A stretch of DNA of 64,000 nucleotides from an uncultured Lachnospiraceae bacterium (GTDB lineage: Bacteria > Bacillota > Clostridia > Lachnospirales > Lachnospiraceae), in assembly GCA_947632515.1 (NCBI GenBank), contig CANRPO010000009.1, positions 1-64,000 on the forward strand. Reading direction: 5' to 3'. A program made the translations under genes and the position numbers. The notes below the pieces were generated by a model. The model worked only from the letters and a program-made list of their open reading frames with translations. It made no database searches and was not told where the DNA came from. Positions 35,061-43,163 of the stretch are shown here, one piece after another. Positions within the stretch are counted from its first letter, which is position 1. Each line of letters opens with the position of its first letter.

Positions 35061-37164
35061 AATAGGTATGATGATAGGAGATCGGTACGAGATCCTGGAA
35101 AAGATCGGTACCGGCGGCATGTCAGATGTATATAAAGCAAAAGATCACAAGCTGAACCGGTTTGTGGCGGTCAAGGTGTTGAAACAGGAGTTCGGGGAGA
35201 ACGCCAACTTTGTGTCCAAATTCAGGATCGAGGCGCAGGCGGCGGCAGGATTGATGCACCCGAATATCGTCAATGTGTACGACGTCGGCGAGGAGGGCGG
35301 CATCCACTACATTGTGATGGAGCTGGTGGAGGGCATCACCCTGAAAAAGTACATTGAGAAGAAGGCGAGACTGTCCGTCAAGGAGGCGGTCAGCATTGCG
35401 ATCCAGGTGTCCATGGGGATCGAGGCCGCGCACAACCATCACATTATCCACAGGGACATCAAGCCGCAGAATATCATTATCTCCAAGGAAGGCAAGGTGA
35501 AGGTGACGGACTTCGGCATCGCCAAGGCGGCCACCAGCAACACGATCACCTCCAACGTTATGGGGTCGGTGCACTACACTTCGCCGGAGCAGGCAAGGGG
35601 CGGATACAGCGACGAGAAGAGCGACATCTACTCGCTGGGCATCACCATGTTTGAGATGCTGACGGGCAGAGTGCCCTTCAACGGGGAGACGACGGTGGCG
35701 ATCGCTATCAAACATATTCAGGAGGAGATGCCGTCGCCCAGAGAGTATGTGTCGGAAATCCCGGTCAGCGTGGAACAGATCGTGTGCAAGTGCTGTCAGA
35801 AGAGCCCGGACAGAAGGTATCAGTCGATGGGCGAACTGATCGCGGACTTAAAACAGTCCCTGATCAATCCGGATGAGGATTTTGTCAAGCTGGTCGATCC
35901 CGACGAGGAGGCCTCCACCCGCATGATCACGGACAGGGATATGGTGCAGATCAAGAGACAGTCTGATCACCGGGATTCCATGGATGAGGCGATGCGCCTG
36001 AAAAAGGACAGCGACCGCTTCTACGAAGACGACGAGGAGGACGAGGAGGACGACGAAGACTGGGACGACGAGGAAGACGAGGAGGATTACGATCCCAAGA
36101 TGGAGAGGATCACGACGATCCTCGCCGTCGTTGCGGCGCTCTTAATCGGGTGTATTGTGATCTTCTTTGTGGGTAAGACTTTCGGCGTGTTTCAGTTCGG
36201 AGCGGACGAGGAGAACGGGACTGTCGGAGAAGAATCGGAACAGGTGGAGATGATCAGAGTAGTCGGCATGAATGTGGACGAGGCGAAACGCGCGCTCTTG
36301 GAGCTGGGACTGACGCCGGAGATCCAGTATGAAGTGAACACCAACTACGACGAAGGGACTGTTCTGCGCGCCAGCGTGCAGGACGGTCTGATGATAGACA
36401 AAAACACGGTGATCGTGATGACCGTAGCGCAGGGAGAGGACGGCGTGACGGTTCCGACAGTGACGGGCAAGTCCGAATCCGAGGCCGTCTCTGTCTTGGA
36501 GAAGGAGGGTTTCGTTGTCAGCGTGACGCAGAGCTATGACGCCTCTGTGGAGAGCGGCTATGTCATCTCCCAGTCGCCCGAGGCGGACACCACGGCGCCG
36601 AAGGGGTCTTCCGTGACGATCCGCGTCAGTCAGGGCACGGAGGATAACAAGGTCAGAGTGCCGGACGTAGTCGGCATGACGGAGGAGGACGCCACGGTAA
36701 GTCTGGTGGAGAGCGGTCTGAGCGTGGGCACTGTCACGGAGACTCCCAACGAGGAGGTGGAGGCGGATCAGGTCTGCTACCAGAGCTATTCCGTCGGCTC
36801 TTATGTGGAGAAAGGCACGGCGGTGGATCTGAAGGTCAGCACCGGGCCGGAGAACGTGACCTACCGCTATTCCGAAGGGATCGCCGCGCCCACGGAGGAT
36901 CCCGATTATCGCGGCGGTATGACCGTAAACGTCACGCTGACGACGGCTGACGGCACGCAGCTTCTCAGCACGCAGACTTCCTCCTTTCCCGTGATGGTCA
37001 ACTACACGGGGATCAAGTCGCCCGGCGGCACCGTGACATTCAGTTTTACGGTGGAGCGCGAGGCCACTACCACGACGAATCCGGAGACGGGAGAGGTGAA
37101 CACCGTGGAGGCGGTCTCCGAGGAAAAGACTGTGACGAGAGAAGTCACTTTCACGCAGGAATAG
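35053..37164 (+). CDS. prkC: PASTA-domain Ser/Thr protein kinase
   Basis: A 703-residue Hanks-type kinase. The cytoplasmic kinase domain covers residues 10-270 (GTGGMSDVYKAK, AVKVL, HRD at 133-135, DFG). A highly acidic linker of Asp/Glu around 318-345 follows, then one membrane helix at about 353-377. Three extracellular PASTA repeats start near 398, 466 and 534, each with a PxVxGxxxxEA-type core. After the last PASTA comes a Thr-rich beta domain ending TREVTFTQE. Such kinases sense muropeptides and control wall growth and, in spore-formers, germination. It overlaps prpC by eight bases. Confidence 0.95.
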   Translation: MIKIGMMIGDRYEILEKIGTGGMSDVYKAKDHKLNRFVAVKVLKQEFGENANFVSKFRIEAQAAAGLMHPNIVNVYDVGEEGGIHYIVMELVEGITLKKYIEKKARLSVKEAVSIAIQVSMGIEAAHNHHIIHRDIKPQNIIISKEGKVKVTDFGIAKAATSNTITSNVMGSVHYTSPEQARGGYSDEKSDIYSLGITMFEMLTGRVPFNGETTVAIAIKHIQEEMPSPREYVSEIPVSVEQIVCKCCQKSPDRRYQSMGELIADLKQSLINPDEDFVKLVDPDEEASTRMITDRDMVQIKRQSDHRDSMDEAMRLKKDSDRFYEDDEEDEEDDEDWDDEEDEEDYDPKMERITTILAVVAALLIGCIVIFFVGKTFGVFQFGADEENGTVGEESEQVEMIRVVGMNVDEAKRALLELGLTPEIQYEVNTNYDEGTVLRASVQDGLMIDKNTVIVMTVAQGEDGVTVPTVTGKSESEAVSVLEKEGFVVSVTQSYDASVESGYVISQSPEADTTAPKGSSVTIRVSQGTEDNKVRVPDVVGMTEEDATVSLVESGLSVGTVTETPNEEVEADQVCYQSYSVGSYVEKGTAVDLKVSTGPENVTYRYSEGIAAPTEDPDYRGGMTVNVTLTTADGTQLLSTQTSSFPVMVNYTGIKSPGGTVTFSFTVEREATTTTNPETGEVNTVEAVSEEKTVTREVTFTQE

Positions 37165-37189
37165 AGCCGGAAACTGACACGGAGGATGG

Positions 37190-38068
37190 ATGACAGGGAA
37201 GATTATCAAGGGCATTGCGGGTTTTTACTATGTCCATGTGGAAGGAAAAGGCGTATATGAATGCCGGGCCAAGGGCGTCTTCAGAAACGAGAAGATCAAA
37301 CCTCTGGTGGGCGACAATGTGAAGCTTGCGGTACTCGACGAGCGGGAAATGGAGGGAAATATTCTGGAGATCTTGCCGCGGGTCAGCGAGCTTTTGCGTC
37401 CTGCGGTGGCCAATGTGGATCAGGCAATGCTCATCTTCGCAATCGTCAAACCGAACCCGAACTTCAATCTGTTAGATCGGTTCCTGATCCGCATGGAGCG
37501 TCAGAAACTGCCCGCGATCATCTGTTTCAACAAGCAGGACATCGCCTCGGACGCGGAGAAAGAGTCGCTGCGGCAATCCTATGAGACTTGCGGCTGCCGC
37601 GTGCTGTTCGTCAGCGCGCTGGAGAATGAGGGCGTAGAGCAGATCAGAGAGCTGCTGCAGGGAAAGACCACTACGGTGGCCGGGCCCAGCGGCGTGGGAA
37701 AATCGTCCCTGATCAACCGTCTCTCCCCCGAGGCGAACATGGAGACGGGGGAGATCAGCAGGAAGATCGAGCGCGGCAGGCATACGACGCGCCACTCGGA
37801 GATCATCGCCCTCGGGAACGGCACATACATCGTGGACACGCCGGGATTTACCTCCCTGGACATCTCCGAGATCACCAAGGAGGAGCTGGGACAGTATTAT
37901 CCGGAGTTCGCGCAGTATGAACCGCACTGCAGATTCAGCGGATGCGCGCATATAAGCGAGCCGTCCTGCGGCGTCAAGGAGGCCGTGGAGGAGGGGAAGA
38001 TCAGCAGGGTGCGCTATGAAAACTACAAGGCGCTCTATCAGGAACTAAAGGAAGTGAGAAGGTACTAG
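37190..38068 (+). CDS. rsgA: Ribosome small-subunit GTPase RsgA
   Basis: A 292-residue circularly permuted GTPase. An N-terminal OB-fold is followed by the permuted G-motifs: CFNKQDI (G4), VSALENEG (G5), GPSGVGKSSLINRL (G1) and DTPGFTSLD (G3). The C-terminal zinc-binding knuckle has EPHCRFSGCAHISEPSCGVK. It helps mature the 30S subunit. The start is tight behind GGAGGATGG. It ends with a terminator at 38138. Confidence 0.95.
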   Translation: MTGKIIKGIAGFYYVHVEGKGVYECRAKGVFRNEKIKPLVGDNVKLAVLDEREMEGNILEILPRVSELLRPAVANVDQAMLIFAIVKPNPNFNLLDRFLIRMERQKLPAIICFNKQDIASDAEKESLRQSYETCGCRVLFVSALENEGVEQIRELLQGKTTTVAGPSGVGKSSLINRLSPEANMETGEISRKIERGRHTTRHSEIIALGNGTYIVDTPGFTSLDISEITKEELGQYYPEFAQYEPHCRFSGCAHISEPSCGVKEAVEEGKISRVRYENYKALYQELKEVRRY

Positions 38069-38137
38069 GACAAGCAAATGTTGACCCCGGTAACAGTGAT
38101 TAGGCGGATCACATGGACCGGATCAGCATTTTAGGAG

Positions 38138-38166
38138 ACACCCTGTCGGTACGGCAGGGTGTTTTT
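38138..38166 (+). terminator. Terminator after rsgA
   Basis: ACACCCTG pairs with CAGGGTGT around TCGGTACGG, followed by TTTTTG. Confidence 0.8.
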
Positions 38167-38256
38167 GCGTTGTCTGAAATGTAAGGTAAATATAAGGTCC
38201 CGGCAAGGCTCATGTAAGGTTGGTGTGATACCATAGCAGGCATAGGAGGTCTGAAC

Positions 38257-39180
38257 ATGAGCCAATATGTTATTGAAACCAAAAATCTTACAAAGCAGTA
38301 CGGCGCGCAAAAAAGCGTCATCGACCTGAATATCCATGTGCAGAAAGGACGTATCTACGGTCTGCTTGGGAGAAACGGAGCAGGAAAGACGACCACCATG
38401 AAAATGCTGCTGGGACTGACCGCTCCCACCTCCGGCGAAGTGGCGATCTGGGGCAGGCCCTTAAAGGGCAATGAAAAGAAACTGCTCCCTAGGATTGGAA
38501 GTCTGATAGAGTCTCCCGGTTTCTATCCGAATTTGACGGCTGCGGAGAATCTGCGCATCTTTGCCACTCTGCGCGGTGTGCCGGACAAAGACGCGGTGAA
38601 AGACGCTTTGGAGCTGGTGGGGCTGCCCTATGGGGACAAAAAGCTGTTTTCCCGGTATTCACTCGGTATGAAACAGCGTCTTGCGATTGCGCTTGCCGTT
38701 ATGCACGACCCGGAGCTTTTGATCCTGGACGAGCCGATCAACGGGCTTGATCCTATCGGGATCGCAGAGATGCGTTCCTTTATCCGGCAGCTCTGCGACG
38801 AGAGAGGAAAGACCATCCTGATTTCCAGCCATATCCTCTCGGAAATCGCGCTGTTGGCTGACGATATAGGCATTCTTGACCACGGCGCGCTTTTGGAGGA
38901 AGAGAGTTTTACGGAGTTGGAGCAAAAGAGCAGTAAGCATATCCGCTTTACCGTCTCCGATACGGCGCGGGCGGCGAAGATACTGGAGATGCGTTTTCAC
39001 GAACGGCAGTTTTCCCTACAGGACGACCGCAATCTGCGGCTGCATAACCTTGCCATGCCTGTAGGACGGATCGTTACCGCTTTTGTGGAGAACGGTCTGG
39101 AGGTATCGGAGGTCCATACATGCGAAGAAAGCCTTGAGGACTATTTCAAGCGGGTAACGGGAGGTGAGGGGATTGCTTAA
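38257..39180 (+). CDS. ABC transporter ATP-binding protein (BcrA-like)
   Basis: A 307-residue ATPase: Walker A GRNGAGKTTTMKML, Q-loop region, signature YSLGMKQRLAIALAV, Walker B LLILDEPINGLDP and a switch His in ISSHILSEI. Its length and C-terminal domain fit the bacitracin/lantibiotic-immunity type (BcrA, LanF). Two permease genes follow, completing an exporter. No two-component system or bacteriocin gene is adjacent, so resistance versus self-immunity cannot be told. A+T content is a little higher than in the backbone. Confidence 0.88.
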   Translation: MSQYVIETKNLTKQYGAQKSVIDLNIHVQKGRIYGLLGRNGAGKTTTMKMLLGLTAPTSGEVAIWGRPLKGNEKKLLPRIGSLIESPGFYPNLTAAENLRIFATLRGVPDKDAVKDALELVGLPYGDKKLFSRYSLGMKQRLAIALAVMHDPELLILDEPINGLDPIGIAEMRSFIRQLCDERGKTILISSHILSEIALLADDIGILDHGALLEEESFTELEQKSSKHIRFTVSDTARAAKILEMRFHERQFSLQDDRNLRLHNLAMPVGRIVTAFVENGLEVSEVHTCEESLEDYFKRVTGGEGIA

Positions 39181-39946
39181 ACTCCTAAAATGCGAGTTTT
39201 GGAAATTGAAACGGAAAGGATTGTTAAAGGCGGCGACCGCCACAGCGTTTATTTTTCCCGCGTTGGATTCCGCGCTGATGTCTGAGGGCGGATTTTCAGA
39301 TATTATTTCGGGAGTGCGGGAGGAAAGCGGTTTTATTCTGCTGATTCCCCTGTTGGTCGTTATGGCGGCAAATCTGTTCTTTGAAGAACACGACAATGAT
39401 ACCCTTAAAAATCTTGCCTGTATTCCTGTATCAAAAAATCAGCTTGCCACAGCAAAAATAGGTGTTCTCCTGATCTTTTCGGTATTCTATGAGTTATGCG
39501 GCTTTATCTTCGGCATGTTACTCGCCGTTTTCAAAGGCGTACCGCTGACAGATCTTGCGTCGGAGCTGCTGTTCACTCTGGGAACCGGTGTTTTTCTCAC
39601 AGCCGCCGCGCTTCCCTGTGTAATTTTGGTAGTGTGGTTCAACAAAAGCTACATTATTTCTGTTATCATCGCGTTTTTTTATATGCTACTCAACTATGCG
39701 CTGCATTTGTCGGACGCCGTTATGATGAAACCGATCGGATTTAACATTGCGACATTTCTTCCCGTACCGGTCATTTTCCGCTGGCTGTATCAATACAAGA
39801 CGCCGGAGGGGAGGATACAGACAGAATTTTTTGAACGGTTACGGCCTTATTTTGTTCCTCTGCCTGCCTGTTGTCTTATCATGGCGGCGGAGGCTGTATT
39901 ATGTACGGCGCTGATCATAAAGGTCTATCGACATCAGGAAAACTAA
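39173..39946 (+). CDS. ABC-2 type permease (first subunit)
   Basis: About 257 residues with six membrane segments and the usual N-terminus LLKLLKCEFWKLKRK of lantibiotic-immunity permeases (LanE/LanG-like). I favour the TTG at 39173, eight bases after GGGAGG, over the GTG at 39164 that lies within that site; either start overlaps the ATPase gene. It forms the channel with the next gene product. Confidence 0.8.
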   Translation: MLKLLKCEFWKLKRKGLLKAATATAFIFPALDSALMSEGGFSDIISGVREESGFILLIPLLVVMAANLFFEEHDNDTLKNLACIPVSKNQLATAKIGVLLIFSVFYELCGFIFGMLLAVFKGVPLTDLASELLFTLGTGVFLTAAALPCVILVVWFNKSYIISVIIAFFYMLLNYALHLSDAVMMKPIGFNIATFLPVPVIFRWLYQYKTPEGRIQTEFFERLRPYFVPLPACCLIMAAEAVLCTALIIKVYRHQEN

Positions 39947-39961
39947 AGGAGGAGAGGTCCT

Positions 39962-40786
39962 ATGCGGGCGATCATAATAACGGAATTTCAAAAGATAAAG
40001 CGGTGTCATATTATGCTGATCGGCATAATCGGAATGGCGCTTTCCCCGGTTCTTTCCGTAATCACACAGCAGATTTCGATTGAGGACGCTAAAATTGAGA
40101 ACTTTGATTTTGCTGCCCTTTTTAACAGTACGATCTGGAATAATGCCACGATTTTCATGCCGATCATATTTACGTTGATCGGCGGCTATCTGATAGACAG
40201 GGAATATACGGACGGCACTTTGAAAAATATTTTTACGGTTCCCGTATCTCCTAGGAGACTGCTGACAGGAAAATTGTCTGCCATCGCATTTCTCGTTTTT
40301 GTATTAGGCGGTTATAGTTTTTTGATAACCGCCTTAGTCGGCCTTTTGTCCGGCATCAGGGGGATTGGTCTTTTAACGCTCCTGCGCGGCGGCCTGCAAA
40401 TGATCGGGATTGCCGGCGGCATTTATATTGTGGTCCTGCCGGTCCTTGCCTTCTGCGGCAAGAGACACGGCTCTTTTATGGGAGGCGCGGTCGTTTCCTT
40501 TGTCTTAGGATATTGCAGTATGTTTTTCAAGACAGGATCGCTCCGCCACATTTACCCGTTTTTGGCCTGTTTTACGCTTATCCGTTTTGACACGTCAACG
40601 TTTATGAATACGACGGGCGCGGCAAATGGGATTCTCGGATTTTTCTCGCTTGCGGTCATGTTCCTGCTTGCGGTCATAATTGTCTTCCGCTCAGAGGGAT
40701 ATGGAATTTCCAAAGAAAAGCGCGTCCGAACAGTCGGCAGATTTTCTTTACGCCCGGCACAAAGGGACAGGCAAACTAAAAACTGA
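39962..40786 (+). CDS. ABC-2 type permease (second subunit)
   Basis: A 274-residue protein with six membrane segments, related to the preceding permease (N-terminus AIIITEFQKIKRCHIMLIG; NDRDYTDGTLKN-like segment DREYTDGTLKNIFTVP). It pairs with it as the second half of the exporter. The start ATG follows AAAGGAGGAGAGGTCCT. No terminator was seen after its stop. Confidence 0.82.
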   Translation: MRAIIITEFQKIKRCHIMLIGIIGMALSPVLSVITQQISIEDAKIENFDFAALFNSTIWNNATIFMPIIFTLIGGYLIDREYTDGTLKNIFTVPVSPRRLLTGKLSAIAFLVFVLGGYSFLITALVGLLSGIRGIGLLTLLRGGLQMIGIAGGIYIVVLPVLAFCGKRHGSFMGGAVVSFVLGYCSMFFKTGSLRHIYPFLACFTLIRFDTSTFMNTTGAANGILGFFSLAVMFLLAVIIVFRSEGYGISKEKRVRTVGRFSLRPAQRDRQTKN

Positions 40787-41023
40787 AAACTGAATACAAA
40801 CCCTACAATTTACTTTTGATTCTCGATATGATATACTGTCCTAGGTGTCGTGGCGCTTTTATGGGAGAACCTTTGCTGTCAGAAGGACTTAAAAATTAGG
40901 GAAGTAAATGGTGCAGTAAATATTTTTGAAATTCAGAAAACACCCTGAAAATCGTGCGGCAATAAAATAGAGAAAGGCAGAAAACCTTGAAAATAAGGGT
41001 TTTCTGAATAGGTATGATATATT
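40787..41023. other. Intergenic region before ychF
   Basis: Holds a possible promoter (TTTACT, 17 bases, TATACT near 40835) and a hairpin AGAAAACC / GGTTTTCT at 40979-41005 just before ychF. The ribosome site of ychF is weak (AGG eleven bases before the ATG), so the hairpin could affect its translation. Nothing else recognised. Confidence 0.35.
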
Positions 41024-42121
41024 ATGAAACTAGGAATCGTGGGCCTTCCCAACGTGGGAAAGAGCACCCTTTTTAATTCTCTGACGAAGGCGGGCGCGGA
41101 GTCGGCGAACTACCCGTTCTGCACCATCGATCCGAATATCGGTATCGTGTCGGTGCCGGACGAAAGATTGAAACTCTTGGGAGATATGTACCATTCCAAG
41201 AAGGTGACGCCCGCGACCATTGAGTTCGTGGATATTGCGGGGTTAGTCAAGGGCGCGTCCAAGGGGGAAGGCCTTGGCAACCAGTTCTTAAGCAACATCA
41301 GAGAAGTGGATGCGGTGGTGCATGTGGTGCGCTGCTTTGAAGACAGCAATATCGTGCATGTGGACGGTTCCATCGATCCGCTGCGCGACATCGAGACCAT
41401 CGATCTGGAACTGATCTTTTCCGATATTGAGATTCTGGAGCGGCGCATCGCCAAGACGGCGAAAGCCGCCAAGATGGACAAGAAACCGGCGAAGGAGCTG
41501 TCGCTTTTGGAGCGGCTTAAGGAGTATCTGGAGGGCGGCAACCTGGCACGGGGATTCGCGCCGCAGGATGAGGACGAGGAGACGCTTCTTGCGTCCTACA
41601 ATCTGCTCACCTACAAGCCCGTGATCTTCGCGGCGAATGTGGCGGAGGAAGATCTGGCGGACGACGGGGCGTTCAACGAGGGAGTTGCGAAGGTGAAGAA
41701 GTTCGCGGCCGACAACGGCAGCGAGGTGTTTGTGATCTGCGCGAAGATCGAGGAGGAGATCGCGGAGCTGGACGAGGAGGAGACGGCTATGTTTCTGGAG
41801 GATCTGGGCTTGCAGGAGTCCGGCCTGCAGAAACTGATCAAGGCAAGTTACCGTATTCTCGGCCTGATGAGTTTCCTGACGGCGGGGGAGGACGAGACGA
41901 GGGCGTGGACGATCAGGATCGGCACGAAAGCGCCCCAGGCTGCGGGCAAGATCCACACCGACTTCGAGAGAGGGTTCATCAAGGCGGAGGTCGTCAATTA
42001 CAGGGATCTGCTGGAGCAGGGCTCGCTCGCCGCGGCCAGAGAGAAGGGACTGGTCGGCATGGAGGGCAAGGACTATGTGGTGCAGGACGGCGACGTGATC
42101 CTGTTTAGGTTTAACGTGTAG
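41024..42121 (+). CDS. ychF: Redox-regulated ATPase YchF
   Basis: A 365-residue OBG-family P-loop protein: GLPNVGKSTLFNSLT, DIAGLVKGASKGEGLGNQFL, and a NKxE-type base-recognition site replaced by FAANVAEE, which fits the ATP preference of YchF. The C-terminal TGS domain has TIRIGTKAPQAAGKIHTDFERGFIKAEV. It binds ribosomes and acts in the oxidative-stress response in other bacteria. Confidence 0.96.
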   Translation: MKLGIVGLPNVGKSTLFNSLTKAGAESANYPFCTIDPNIGIVSVPDERLKLLGDMYHSKKVTPATIEFVDIAGLVKGASKGEGLGNQFLSNIREVDAVVHVVRCFEDSNIVHVDGSIDPLRDIETIDLELIFSDIEILERRIAKTAKAAKMDKKPAKELSLLERLKEYLEGGNLARGFAPQDEDEETLLASYNLLTYKPVIFAANVAEEDLADDGAFNEGVAKVKKFAADNGSEVFVICAKIEEEIAELDEEETAMFLEDLGLQESGLQKLIKASYRILGLMSFLTAGEDETRAWTIRIGTKAPQAAGKIHTDFERGFIKAEVVNYRDLLEQGSLAAAREKGLVGMEGKDYVVQDGDVILFRFNV

Positions 42122-42227
42122 GAAATCCGGGACATGCGGATATAGCGCGTCAAAAGTACAGTGTATGAAAGTATCGGTTCGGGCATAGAAACGGGGCGGG
42201 CAGGCGGCCTGCCCGAAAGGAGTCAGC

Positions 42228-43109
42228 GTGCAGGAGGTTATGAACGCCGGGGACATCGCGTTCCCGCATTTGGGGATCTATCTGAATAATGTGCCTAAGA
42301 GTTTCAGCGTTTTTGGGTTCCGGATCGCTTTCTACGGGGTGATTATCGGCGTCGGCGTCCTGTGCGGCGTGCTGCTGGCGGCGCATATGGCGAAAAAGGA
42401 GAGCATGGATCCCGATATGATCTGGGACTTTGCGATCTACGCCATTATTTTTTCCATCATAGGCGCGCGAGCCTACTATGTGATCTTTCAGTGGGATATG
42501 TACAAAAATAATCTGCTGGAGGTGTTTAATCTGCGAAACGGCGGGCTTGCCATCTACGGCGGGGTCATTGCGGCTTTTCTCACGCTCTACGTCTACACGC
42601 GCGCCAAAAAACAAAGTTTTTTGCAGATGGTGGACGTCTGCGTGCCGGGGCTGATCTTAGGGCAGGCCATCGGCAGATGGGGGAATTTCATGAACCGGGA
42701 AGTGTTCGGCGGTTATACGGATAACCCGGTGGCGATGCGGCTGCCGATCGCGGCGGTCAGGAGCAGGGACATCACGGAGAGCGTGGCGGCGCACATAGCT
42801 GAGGGCGCCAATTATATTCAGGTGCATCCCACTTTCCTGTACGAGAGTCTCTGGAATCTGCTGGTTCTTGTACTGATGCTCGTCTATCGCAGGCACAAGA
42901 AATTTCAAGGCGAAATATGGCTTTTTTATCTGGGCGGCTACGGGCTGGGCAGATTTTGGATCGAGGGCATCCGCACCGACCAGCTCTATCTGACAGGTAC
43001 GACGATACCCGTATCGCAGCTGCTTGCCGCAGTCTGCGTGGGGGTGGCGGTGATCGCGGACATTGTCGTCAGAGTCTGTCTGCGAAGGCGTCCCAAGACG
43101 GCGGCATAG
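42228..43109 (+). CDS. lgt: Prolipoprotein diacylglyceryl transferase
   Basis: A 293-residue membrane protein with seven helices and the Lgt signature GRWGNFMNREVFGG, preceded by YGVIIGVGVL and followed by HPTFLYESLWNL and GLGRFWIEGIRTD. It adds diacylglycerol to lipobox cysteines. GTG 42228 has AAAGGAG at a good distance; ATG 42240 is the alternative. A GGGCAGG-CGG-CCTGCCC hairpin sits just before the ribosome site. A hybrid kinase follows after 54 bases. Confidence 0.94.
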   Translation: MQEVMNAGDIAFPHLGIYLNNVPKSFSVFGFRIAFYGVIIGVGVLCGVLLAAHMAKKESMDPDMIWDFAIYAIIFSIIGARAYYVIFQWDMYKNNLLEVFNLRNGGLAIYGGVIAAFLTLYVYTRAKKQSFLQMVDVCVPGLILGQAIGRWGNFMNREVFGGYTDNPVAMRLPIAAVRSRDITESVAAHIAEGANYIQVHPTFLYESLWNLLVLVLMLVYRRHKKFQGEIWLFYLGGYGLGRFWIEGIRTDQLYLTGTTIPVSQLLAAVCVGVAVIADIVVRVCLRRRPKTAA

Positions 43110-43163
43110 ACGATCCTTCGAAACGAAAATCAGACAAACAGCATAGAGAAAGGGCAAAGGAAA